From NCBI RefSeq assembly GCF_014596525.1, contig NZ_MSJP01000053.1, positions 62,001 to 126,000 on the forward strand: a stretch of DNA of 64,000 nt, read 5' to 3'. Shown here one piece after another: positions 7,652-15,073 of this stretch (position 1 is the first letter of the stretch; each line of letters begins with the position of its first letter). This DNA comes from Streptomyces sp. CBMA291 (lineage in GTDB: Bacteria > Actinomycetota > Actinomycetes > Streptomycetales > Streptomycetaceae). Position numbers and translations under genes: made by a program. The notes under the pieces were generated by a model, which was given only the letters and a program-made list of their open reading frames with translations, was not told the DNA's origin and did no database searches.

Positions 7652-8806
7652 CTACTTCTCCGGCTGGGCCAGGCCCCGGCTGATGACAAGCCGCTGGATC
7701 TGGTTGGTGCCCTCGAAGATCTGGGTGATCTTGGCTTCGCGCATATAGCGCTCCACGGGGAAGTCCCGGGTGTAGCCGTAGCCGCCGAGGACCTGGACCG
7801 CGTCCGTGGTGACCTTCATGGCCGTGTCGGTGGCGATCAGCTTGGCCGCGCTGGCCTGCCGGCTGAAGGGGCGGCCGAGGTCACGGCGGCGGGCCGCGTC
7901 CAGATAGGTGGCGCGGGCCGCGTCGACGGCGGCGGCCATGTCGGCGAGGAGGAAGCCGAGGCCCTGGTGGTCGACGATCCGGCGCCCGAAGGTGGTGCGC
8001 TGGTTGGCGTACTCCACGGCGGCGCTCAGGGCCGCCTGCGCGAGGCCGGTGGCACAGGCGGCGATGCCGAGCCGGCCGCTGTCCAGGGCGCTGAAGGCGA
8101 TCTGGAGGCCCTGTCCCTCGTCCCCTATCCGCCGGTCGGCCGCCAGCAGGGCCCCGTCCCAGTAGGCGGAGGTGGTGGGGACCGCCTGGAGGCCCATCTT
8201 GCGCTCGGGGGCGCCGAAGCTCAGGCCCTCGACGGCGCCGGGGGCGAGGAAGCACGAGACGCCGTGGGCGCCGGGCGCGGTGCGGGCGAAGAGGGCGTAG
8301 AAACCGGCCTTCCCGCCGTGGGTGATCCACGCCTTGGTGCCGGTGATCCGGTAGCCGCTGCCGTCCTCCTGAAGCTCGGCCTTGCAGCTGAGGGCGGCGG
8401 CGTCGGAGCCGGCCTGCGGCTCGGAGAGGCTGTAGCCGCCGACGGACTCGCCCGCGAGCATTCCGGGGAGCCAGCGCTCCTTCTGCCCGGTGGTGCCGAA
8501 GGTGTGCAGCGGGTGGCAGGCCAGGGTGTGGACGCTGGTGGCGACGGCGACGGCGGCCCAGCGCGCGGCCAGCTCCTCCAGGACCTGGAGGTAGACCTCG
8601 TAGGGCTGGCCCCCGCCGCCGTACTCCTCCGGGTACGGCAGTCCGAGCAGTCCCGCCCGGCCGAGGGTGGCGAAGAGCCCTTCGGGATAGGTCTCGTCGG
8701 CCTCGTACGCGTCCACCAGCGGGGAGAGTTCGCGGTCGGCGATCTCCCGGGTGAGGGCGATGAGGTCCGCTGCCTCGGGGGTGGGAAGCAGGCGGTCGAC
8801 ATCCAT
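7652..8806 (-). CDS. acyl-CoA dehydrogenase (second copy)
   Basis: The 384-residue flavoenzyme has family motifs YSLSEPQAGSDAAA, RRIVDHQGLGFLLADM and [31 protein letters not shown] carries the expected catalytic Glu. It is clearly diverged from the ACAD at 2186-3337, so a different chain length or branched substrate is likely. The ATG 8806 start excludes a seven-residue extension into the operator region. It is divergent from a TetR gene at 8922 across a short palindrome-containing gap. It may be co-transcribed with the downstream SDR despite the 325-bp repeat gap, but its regulator appears different from that of the first ACAD. Confidence 0.92.
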   Translation of the reverse strand: MDVDRLLPTPEAADLIALTREIADRELSPLVDAYEADETYPEGLFATLGRAGLLGLPYPEEYGGGGQPYEVYLQVLEELAARWAAVAVATSVHTLACHPLHTFGTTGQKERWLPGMLAGESVGGYSLSEPQAGSDAAALSCKAELQEDGSGYRITGTKAWITHGGKAGFYALFARTAPGAHGVSCFLAPGAVEGLSFGAPERKMGLQAVPTTSAYWDGALLAADRRIGDEGQGLQIAFSALDSGRLGIAACATGLAQAALSAAVEYANQRTTFGRRIVDHQGLGFLLADMAAAVDAARATYLDAARRRDLGRPFSRQASAAKLIATDTAMKVTTDAVQVLGGYGYTRDFPVERYMREAKITQIFEGTNQIQRLVISRGLAQPEK

Positions 8807-8825
8807 GGCGACTCCAGCGGCGCGC

Positions 8826-8855
8826 AAGTGGTACTGGCGGAGGTACTACAGTACC
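8826..8855. promoter_or_regulatory. candidate TetR operator, GGTACT repeats, in the divergent promoter
   Basis: Between the divergent ACAD and TetR genes lie the palindrome GGTACT-AC-AGTACC (8842-8855) and an extra GTGGTACTGG half-site (8828-8837). The arrangement would let the neighbouring TetR protein control both directions. It differs from the TGGCACT element, which argues for a separate regulator. Confidence 0.55.
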
Positions 8856-8921
8856 GCTGAGCGTAGCGCAGAAGGGCCGCCCCGTAACCCCCTCGGAGCA
8901 GCGGCCTGGAATACTGGGCGG

Positions 8922-9527
8922 GTGATCGAGACCTCAGCCGCCGACGTCCCGAAGCCGACCGGACGGGGCGCGGCGCGCCGCTCGGCCCTCTTCGAGGAGC
9001 TGGTCGCCCTACTCGTCGGCGAGGGGTTCGCCCGGCTGACGCTCGACGACCTCGCCGCCCGGCTGCGCTGCTCGAAACGGACCCTGTACGGCCTGGCCGG
9101 GAGCAAGGAACAACTGGTGCGCTCGGCCGTCGTGCACTTCTTCCGGCGGGCCACGGCCCGGGTCGAGGCGGCCCTCGCCGCCACCACCGACCCGGCGGAG
9201 CGCCTCGCGGCCTATCTGCGGGCGGTCTCGGCGGAACTGGCCCCGGTCTCACCGCAGTTCTTCGACGACGTGGCGGGCTTCGAACCGGCGGCCGAGGTCT
9301 ACGAGCGCAACACGCGCGCGGCGGCGGGCCGGGTCCAGGAGCTGATCGAGGAGGGCGTCAGGGCCGGGGTCTTCCGCGAGGTCCATGTGACCTTCGCCGC
9401 CGACGTCATCTCCTCGGTGATGGTCCGCATCCAGCGGCGCCAGGTGGCCGCCGCGACCGGTCTGGCCGACGCGGAGGCGTACGAGCAACTGGCGGAACTG
9501 CTCCTGAGCGGCCTGCGCCGGGCCTGA
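8922..9527 (+). CDS. TetR-family regulator, probably of the divergent acyl-CoA dehydrogenase
   Basis: The 201-residue protein has a TetR helix-turn-helix at about residues 18-62: GFARLTLDDLAARLRCSKRT then LYGLAGSKEQLV. Its C-terminal ligand domain has the TetR_C look with ERLAAYLRAVS and SPQFFDDVAGF. I chose GTG 8922, which has little 5' sequence with ribosome-binding character and may be a leaderless start. The longer frame to 8751 overlaps the divergent gene. The GGTACT palindrome just upstream is its likely operator. Confidence 0.82.
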   Translation: MIETSAADVPKPTGRGAARRSALFEELVALLVGEGFARLTLDDLAARLRCSKRTLYGLAGSKEQLVRSAVVHFFRRATARVEAALAATTDPAERLAAYLRAVSAELAPVSPQFFDDVAGFEPAAEVYERNTRAAAGRVQELIEEGVRAGVFREVHVTFAADVISSVMVRIQRRQVAAATGLADAEAYEQLAELLLSGLRRA

Positions 9528-9554
9528 GCCGCCCGTTCCTCCCCTTTCGGACCT

Positions 9555-10682
9555 TCACCTCAGGGAGCCGACGCGTCCTGCCGGGGTCTCGTGGTGGATC
9601 GGGGTGCGGACGCCGGTGAGGGGCGCTCCGGTGCCGCCCCGGCGGGCGGCGACGATCTCCGCGCCGATCGACAGGGCGGTCTCCTCGGGCGTACGGGCGC
9701 CGAGGTCGAGGCCGATCGGGGAGCGCAGCCTGGCCAGTTCCCGCGCGGTGACACCGGCCTCGCGCAGGCGGGCGGCGCGGTCCTCGTGGGTACGGCGGGA
9801 GCCCATCGCCCCGATGTAGGCGACGGGAAGCCGCAGGGCGGCCCTGAGGAGGGGCACGTCGAACTTGGCGTCGTGGGTCAGGACGCACAGCACGGTACGG
9901 GCATCGACCGTCGTCGTCTCCAGATAGCGGTGCGGCCAGCCGACGACGACTTCGTCGGCCTCGGGGAAGCGCGCCGCCGTCGCGAAGACGGGCCGCGCGT
10001 CGCAGACGGTGACGTGGTAGCCGAGGAGCTTGCCGACCCGCACCAGGGCGGCGGCGAAGTCGACGGCACCGAAGACGATCATGCGTGGGGCGGGGACGGA
10101 GGACTCGACGAGAAGGGTCAGGGGGCGACCGCAGCGGCTGCCGTCCTCCCCGATCTCCACGGTGCCGGTGCGGCCCGCGTCCAGCATCGCGAGGGCCTCG
10201 CCCGCCGCCGTCCGGTCGAGCGCGGGGTGGCCGCCCAGTCCTCCCTCGTAGCCGCCGTCGGGTCGGACCAGCAGAGCCCGGCCCAGCAGGTCGTCGGGGC
10301 CCGCGACGATCCGGGCCAGGGCCGCCGTCTCCCCCGCCGCGGCGGCGGCGAGCGCGGCGGGGACGACTCCGTCGCGTACCGGTGCGATCAGGACGTCGAT
10401 GACTCCGCCGCAGGTCAGACCCACCGCGAAGGCGTCCTCTTCGCTGTAGCCGAAGCGCTCGACGAGCGCCCTGCCGTCTTCGATGGCGCGCCCGCACAGC
10501 TCGTAGACCGCGCCCTCCACGCACCCGCCTGAGACCGAGCCGATCGCCGTTCCCTCGCTGTCGACGGCGAGGGCGGCGCCCGGCTGCCGGGGCGCGCTGC
10601 CGCCGACGGCCACCACGGTGGCGACGGCGAAGGCACGCCCCTGCCCGACCCACCGGTGCAGCTCCTCGGCGATGTCCAGCAT
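9555..10682 (-). CDS. xdhC: XdhC/CoxI-family molybdenum cofactor maturation protein
   Basis: The 375-residue protein starts MLDIAEELHRWVGQGRAFAV, the XdhC_CoxI domain. About residues 165-330 form the XdhC Rossmann domain (IVFGAVDFAAALVRVGKLLG then VTVCDARPVFATAARFPEAD). XdhC binds molybdenum cofactor, promotes its sulfuration and inserts it into xanthine dehydrogenase. It is the last gene of the xdh operon, 112 bases after the Mo subunit. It is convergent with the TetR gene, with only 27 bases between stops and no clear hairpin. Confidence 0.92.
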   Translation of the reverse strand: MLDIAEELHRWVGQGRAFAVATVVAVGGSAPRQPGAALAVDSEGTAIGSVSGGCVEGAVYELCGRAIEDGRALVERFGYSEEDAFAVGLTCGGVIDVLIAPVRDGVVPAALAAAAAGETAALARIVAGPDDLLGRALLVRPDGGYEGGLGGHPALDRTAAGEALAMLDAGRTGTVEIGEDGSRCGRPLTLLVESSVPAPRMIVFGAVDFAAALVRVGKLLGYHVTVCDARPVFATAARFPEADEVVVGWPHRYLETTTVDARTVLCVLTHDAKFDVPLLRAALRLPVAYIGAMGSRRTHEDRAARLREAGVTARELARLRSPIGLDLGARTPEETALSIGAEIVAARRGGTGAPLTGVRTPIHHETPAGRVGSLR

Positions 10683-10794
10683 GGTCGGTCTCCTCGGGGT
10701 ACGGGGCGGGCGCCGGGTGCCGTGCGGCTCCGGCACGGGGGCGGGGCGGGTGCCGGGGGCCGGGTGGCTCCGGCACGGGGACGGTCTTCTCCCA

Positions 10795-13251
10795 TCATCC
10801 CGCCGGGGGCCGCTCCTCTCCGCCGGTCCCGGTCCCGGGGTCCGCTTCCGGCATGCCGGTGAGGACTTCGGGGCGGACCGGTGTCCTGGTGAGGTCCAGG
10901 CCGGTCGCGTTCCGGATCGCCGCGAGGACCGCCGGAGTGGACGACAGGGTCGGGGCCTCGCCGACTCCCCGCAGGCCGTACGGCGCGTGGGGGTCGGGCA
11001 GTTCGAGGACGTCGACCGGCAGGGGCGGGGTGTCGAGGATCGTCGGGATCAGATAGTCCGTGAAGGACGGATTGCGCACGCGCGCGGTCTTCGGGTCCAC
11101 GAGGATCTCCTCCATCACCGCGACGCCGAGGCCCTGGGTGGTGCCGCCGTGGATCTGGCCGACGACGGAGAGCATGTTGACGGCCTTGCCGACGTCCTGG
11201 GCGGTGGCGAGTTCGACGACCTTGACGAGGCCGAGTTCGGTGTCCACCTCCACGACGGCCCGGTGCGCGGCGAAGGAGTACTGGACGTGTCCGAAGCCCT
11301 GGCCGGTGACGGGGTCGAGGGCCTGGGTGGGGCGGTGCCGGAACTCCCGCTCGATGTCGATCGGTTCCTCCCCTTCCAGGACCTCGGCGAGGCTCGCGAG
11401 GACCTCGCCGTCCTGGGTGACGACCTTGCCGTCCTCCAGGCGCAGCGCCTCGGACGCCCAGGCGGGGTGGCGGGAGCCCCGCTTGCGGCGGCCGATCTCC
11501 AGGACCTTCGCGCGGACGGCCTCGCAGGTGTGCTTCACGGCGCCGCCGGTCATGTACGTCTGCCGGGACGCGGAGGTCGAACCGGCGGAGCCGACCCGGG
11601 TGTCGGCCGGGTGCAGGGTGACCTGGGCGACGCCCAGTTCGGTGCGGGCGATCTGGGCGTGCACGGTGACCCCGCCCTGCCCGACCTCCGCCATGGCCGT
11701 GTGGACCAGGGCGACAGGTTCGCCGTTGACGGCCTGGAGGACCACCCGGGCGGTCGAGTAGTCGTCGAAGCCCTCGGAGAAGCCGACGTTCTTGATGCCG
11801 ACGCCGTAGCCGACGCCCCGGACGACTCCCTCGCCGTGCGTGGTGTTGGAGAGGCCGCCGGGCAGCGCGCGGACGTCCGGGCCCTCGCCCGCCGTCTCCC
11901 ACTGGCGCTCCGGCGGCATCGGGCGGGCCTTGACGAGCCGCAGCAGTTCGGCGACCGGTGCGGGCGAGTCCACGATCTGGCCGGTCGGCATGACCGCGCC
12001 CTGTTCCATGGCGTTGATCCGGCGGAACTCGACCGGGTCCATGCCCAGTTCGGCAGCGAGCTTGTCCATCTGGGCCTCGTAGGCGAAGCAGGCCTGGACC
12101 GCGCCGAAGCCGCGCATCGCGCCGCAGGGCGGGTTGTTGGTGTAGAGCGCGAGCGCCTCGATGTCGACGTCGTCGACGACGTACGGTCCCGCCGAGAGGG
12201 AGGAGGCGTTGCCGACGACGGCCGGGGAGGAGGAGGCGTAGGCGCCGCCGTCGAGGACGATCCGGCACTTCATGTGGGTGAGCCTGCCGTCCCTGGTGGC
12301 GCCGTGCTCGTAGCGGAGCTTCGCCGGGTGGCGGTGCACATGCCCGAAGAAGGACTCGAAGCGGTTGTAGACCATCTTGACGGGCCGGCCGGTGCGCAGG
12401 GCGAGCAGACAGGCGTGGATCTGCATGGAGAGGTCCTCGCGGCCGCCGAAGGCGCCGCCGACGCCGGAGAGCGTCATGCGGATCTTCTCCTCGGGCAGCC
12501 CGAGGACGGGGGCGATCTGCCGGAGGTCCGCGTGCAGCCACTGGGTGGCGACGTAGAGATCGACGCCGCCGTCCTCCGCGGGGACGGCGAGACCGGACTC
12601 GGGGCCGAGGAAGGCCTGGTCCTGCATGCCGAAGGTGTACTCGCCGGTGACGACGACGTCGGCGCGCCGGGCGGCCCGGTCCGCGTCGCCCCGCACGATG
12701 GGCTGGCGGTGCAGGACGTTGGGGTGGGGGACGTGGCGGCTGTGGTGGTCGGTGCGGTTCTCGTGGAGGACGGGCGCGCCGGGGGCGAGGGCGGAGGCCT
12801 CGTCCGTGACGATGGGCAGTTCCCGGTAGTCGACCTTGATCGCGGCGGCGGCGCGGCGGGCGGTCTCCGGATGGTCGGCGGCGACCAGGGCCACCGGCTC
12901 GCCGTGGTAGCGGACCCGGTCGTGGGCGAGGGCGGGGGTGTCCTGGATCTCCAGGCCGTAGTGCTTGGTGTCGGCGGGCAGGTCGTCGTAGGTGAGCACG
13001 GCGTGCACCCCGGGCATCGCGAGGGCCTCGGTGGTGTCGAGGGAGACGATCTCGGCGTGGGCGAGGGGGGAGCGCAGGGTGTGCCCCCAGAGCATGTCCT
13101 CGTGCCACAGGTCCGAGGCGTACGCGAACTCCCCGGTGACCTTCAGGGTGCCGTCGGGGCGCAGCGTGGACTCGCCGACGCCTCCCCTGGTGTGGTGCTG
13201 GGTGACACCGGCGGGGGCACCTGCCGGGACGGTACGGGTGGGCTGGGTCAC
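10795..13251 (-). CDS. xanthine dehydrogenase, molybdopterin-binding subunit
   Basis: The 818-residue subunit carries the a/b hammerhead domain (about 20-130) and the two Mo-binding domains. Visible motifs are GVGGAFGGRED in the cofactor region, GAMRGFGAVQACFAYEAQMD (the molybdopterin loop with Arg) and GVGEAPTL near the C-terminus, where Glu is the catalytic base. It oxidises hypoxanthine and xanthine to urate with the FAD and Fe-S subunits encoded upstream. The start GTG 13251 overlaps a TGA (GTGA) belonging to a 13-residue mini-ORF in a triplicated repeat, so translation is probably coupled. Substrate choice among purines is not provable here. Confidence 0.92.
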   Translation of the reverse strand: MTQPTRTVPAGAPAGVTQHHTRGGVGESTLRPDGTLKVTGEFAYASDLWHEDMLWGHTLRSPLAHAEIVSLDTTEALAMPGVHAVLTYDDLPADTKHYGLEIQDTPALAHDRVRYHGEPVALVAADHPETARRAAAAIKVDYRELPIVTDEASALAPGAPVLHENRTDHHSRHVPHPNVLHRQPIVRGDADRAARRADVVVTGEYTFGMQDQAFLGPESGLAVPAEDGGVDLYVATQWLHADLRQIAPVLGLPEEKIRMTLSGVGGAFGGREDLSMQIHACLLALRTGRPVKMVYNRFESFFGHVHRHPAKLRYEHGATRDGRLTHMKCRIVLDGGAYASSSPAVVGNASSLSAGPYVVDDVDIEALALYTNNPPCGAMRGFGAVQACFAYEAQMDKLAAELGMDPVEFRRINAMEQGAVMPTGQIVDSPAPVAELLRLVKARPMPPERQWETAGEGPDVRALPGGLSNTTHGEGVVRGVGYGVGIKNVGFSEGFDDYSTARVVLQAVNGEPVALVHTAMAEVGQGGVTVHAQIARTELGVAQVTLHPADTRVGSAGSTSASRQTYMTGGAVKHTCEAVRAKVLEIGRRKRGSRHPAWASEALRLEDGKVVTQDGEVLASLAEVLEGEEPIDIEREFRHRPTQALDPVTGQGFGHVQYSFAAHRAVVEVDTELGLVKVVELATAQDVGKAVNMLSVVGQIHGGTTQGLGVAVMEEILVDPKTARVRNPSFTDYLIPTILDTPPLPVDVLELPDPHAPYGLRGVGEAPTLSSTPAVLAAIRNATGLDLTRTPVRPEVLTGMPEADPGTGTGGEERPPAG

Positions 13252-13289
13252 GGCCGGGCCGCCTTTCCGTCGCGGGTGGACTGGGTCAC
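13248..13289 (-). CDS. mini-ORF 2 in the xdh junction (13 residues)
   Basis: This GTG-initiated frame encodes MTQSTRDGKAARP. Its stop overlaps the GTG of the Mo subunit as GTGA, and its own start overlaps the stop of mini-ORF 1 in the same way. GGGGAAG lies nine bases before its GTG. The peptide is unlikely to have a function of its own; it may keep ribosomes coupled across the gap. It is a repeat by-product unless expression is shown. Confidence 0.35.
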   Translation of the reverse strand: MTQSTRDGKAARP

Positions 13290-13327
13290 GGCCGGGCCGT
13301 CTTCCCCTGGCGGGTGGATCGGGTCAC
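13286..13327 (-). CDS. mini-ORF 1 in the xdh junction (13 residues)
   Basis: This GTG-initiated frame encodes MTRSTRQGKTARP. Its GTG overlaps the TGA of the Fe-S subunit gene, and its TGA overlaps the GTG of mini-ORF 2. GGGAGAGG precedes it. The peptide resembles the last residues of the Fe-S subunit (QGEAARP), showing that the repeats copy the end of that gene. Confidence 0.35.
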   Translation of the reverse strand: MTRSTRQGKTARP

Positions 13328-13935
13328 GGCCGGGCCGCCTCTCCCTGGCCGGTGGACTCTCCCTGGCGGGCGGCCGCGAGGCGGACCGCGTCGAGGATCT
13401 TCTCGTAGCCGGTGCAGCGGCAGAGGTTGCCGGAGAGGGCCTCCCTGATGTCCTGGTCGGAGGGGTCGGCCCGGCGCTCCAGGAGTTCGTCGGCGGCGAC
13501 CAGCAGACCGGGGGTGCAGAAGCCGCACTGGATGGCGCCCGCGTCGATGAACGCCTGCTGGACCGGGGAGAGTTCGGTGTCCTCGCCGGTCTCCGGGTCC
13601 TGGTCCGGCCTGGCCCGCCACCGCCGGGCGGTGTCGAGCGGGGTGCCGGGGGCGGCCGGGGAGCGGCCGTTCCGCCGGGCGCGCTCCCTGGCGTGGGCGG
13701 CGAGGCCTTCGACGGTGACGACCTCGCGGCCCTCGACCTGTCCGGCGGCGACCAGGCAGGCGCAGACCGGACGTCCGTCGAGGCGGACCGTACAGGAGCC
13801 GCATTCGCCTTGCTCGCAGGCGTTCTTGGAGCCGGGGAGGCCCAGGCGTTCCCGCAGGACATAGAGGAGGGACTCGCCCTCCCAGACGTCGTCGGCCTGC
13901 TGCGGGCGTCCGTTGACCGTGAAAGTGACGCGCAT
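13324..13935 (-). CDS. xanthine dehydrogenase, [2Fe-2S] subunit
   Basis: The 203-residue subunit has an N-terminal plant-type ferredoxin fold with CEQGECGSC (second cluster ligands at about 43-51) and a C-terminal [2Fe-2S] domain with CGFCTPG and CRCTGYE. It relays electrons from the Mo centre to FAD. A charged insert (about residues 85-125) makes it longer than the usual 160-170 residues. ATG 13935 lies two bases after the stop of the FAD subunit gene. The last codons lie in the third 38-bp repeat unit. Confidence 0.93.
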   Translation of the reverse strand: MRVTFTVNGRPQQADDVWEGESLLYVLRERLGLPGSKNACEQGECGSCTVRLDGRPVCACLVAAGQVEGREVVTVEGLAAHARERARRNGRSPAAPGTPLDTARRWRARPDQDPETGEDTELSPVQQAFIDAGAIQCGFCTPGLLVAADELLERRADPSDQDIREALSGNLCRCTGYEKILDAVRLAAARQGESTGQGEAARP

Positions 13936-13937
13936 GA

Positions 13938-14828
13938 CTAGGCGGCTCCTTCGAACGTACGACGGGTGTCCCGGTACTGCTCCCAGACCCAGCCGAGCTG
14001 ACGGCGGGCCATGACGCCGATGGCGTGGCGGCGGTAGGCGGCGGTGCCCCGGACGTCGTCGATCGGGCGGGCGGCGGCGGCGCACAGCTCGGCGAACCGG
14101 CGCGCGGCCGACGGGGGGACGGCCTCGCCGCTCTCCCAGCAGCCCTCCTCCTCCAGAACCGCGTCGAGGAAGGTCTCGGCCGCCTCGGCGCGGATCGGGG
14201 TCGGCGCGGCGGAGCCGATGCCGGTGCGCACGGTCCGGGTCTCGGGGTGCAGGGCGAGACCGAACGCGCAGACCGCGATGACCATCGCGTTGCGGGTGCC
14301 GACCTTGGAGAACTGCTGGGGACCGTCCGCCTTCCTGATGTGGACGGTCTTGATCAGCTCGTCGGGGTCGAGCGCGTTGCGCTTCACCCCCGTGTAGAAG
14401 GCGTCGATCGGGATGAGGCGGCTGCCGCGCACCGATTCGACCTCGACCTCGGCTCCGGCGGCGAGCAGGGCGGGGTGGGCGTCACCGGCGGGCGAGGCGG
14501 TCCCGAGGTTGCCCCCGACACCGCCCCGGTTGCGGATCTGCGGGGAGGCGACGGTGTGCGAGGCGAGCGCGAGCCCCGGCAGCTCGGCGCGGAGGTCCTC
14601 CAGGATGCGGGTGTACGGGACGCAGGCGCCGAGGCGTACGGTCTCCTCGCCGACCTCCCACTGGTGGAGCGGCTCGACGCGGTTCAGGTCCAGGAGGTAC
14701 TCGGGCCGGCGGTGGTCGAAGTTGATCTCGACCATGACGTCCGTGCCTCCCGCGAGGGGCACGGCCGCGGGGTGCTCCGCCTTGGCCGCGAGCGCCTCCT
14801 CCCAGGTGGCGGGGCGAAGGAAGTCCAT
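13938..14828 (-). CDS. xanthine dehydrogenase, FAD-binding subunit
   Basis: The 296-residue protein shows the CO-dehydrogenase-flavoprotein fold: PLAGGTDVMVEINFD binds FAD near residue 33, RNRGGVGGNLGTASPAGDA is the second FAD loop near 110, and a C-terminal CODH_FAD_C domain follows. It is the first gene of the xdh operon. The ATG start follows TGAGGT; a longer frame to 14885 has no support. It is divergent from the PucR-type regulator. Confidence 0.93.
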   Translation of the reverse strand: MDFLRPATWEEALAAKAEHPAAVPLAGGTDVMVEINFDHRRPEYLLDLNRVEPLHQWEVGEETVRLGACVPYTRILEDLRAELPGLALASHTVASPQIRNRGGVGGNLGTASPAGDAHPALLAAGAEVEVESVRGSRLIPIDAFYTGVKRNALDPDELIKTVHIRKADGPQQFSKVGTRNAMVIAVCAFGLALHPETRTVRTGIGSAAPTPIRAEAAETFLDAVLEEEGCWESGEAVPPSAARRFAELCAAAARPIDDVRGTAAYRRHAIGVMARRQLGWVWEQYRDTRRTFEGAA

Positions 14829-14981
14829 GATGACCTCACTGTCGTGTTCACGCCCTGTCGGCGCACGGTGTGACCCAGTACACAAGCCACCATGACCGGG
14901 GTGCAGTCACGGAAAACATGAAGCGGTTGGCTGGTCCCCCTCACCGTCTTGTAGATTCGAACGAAAGGCAGGAACGGCTAC

Positions 14982-15008
14982 CCCACCGTTCCCCTCTGGA
15001 AACGGTGG
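14982..15008. promoter_or_regulatory. inverted repeat in the xdh/pucR divergent promoter
   Basis: The 245-bp gap between the xdh operon and the PucR gene holds CACCGTTCC-N6-GGAAACGGTG, a near-perfect inverted repeat. It is the only clear dyad there and is a plausible site for the PucR protein or another purine-responsive regulator. Nothing else definite was seen in the gap. Confidence 0.35.
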
Positions 15009-15073
15009 CATCAGGCCACTGCCCACCACACGACACCCTCACCACCCCACGGACAAGAAACGGCGGCGACACG

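Larger units (their letters stand above)
13245..13358. repeat. three tandem 38-bp repeats spanning the Fe-S/Mo subunit junction
   Basis: Units at 13245-13282, 13283-13320 and 13321-13358 all begin GGGTCACGGCCGGGCCG on the plus strand and are about 80-90% alike. On the coding strand each unit carries a purine-rich ribosome-binding-like segment and a GTGA stop/start overlap. The stop of the Fe-S gene lies in the third unit and the start of the Mo gene in the first. The period of 38 equals 14 codons minus the four-base overlap. Confidence 0.9.

Noticed and set aside
10415-13108. Long Arg/Pro-rich frame on the minus strand over xdh genes
   Set aside because: A shifted-frame shadow of the Mo subunit and XdhC genes, with strongly biased composition and no domain.
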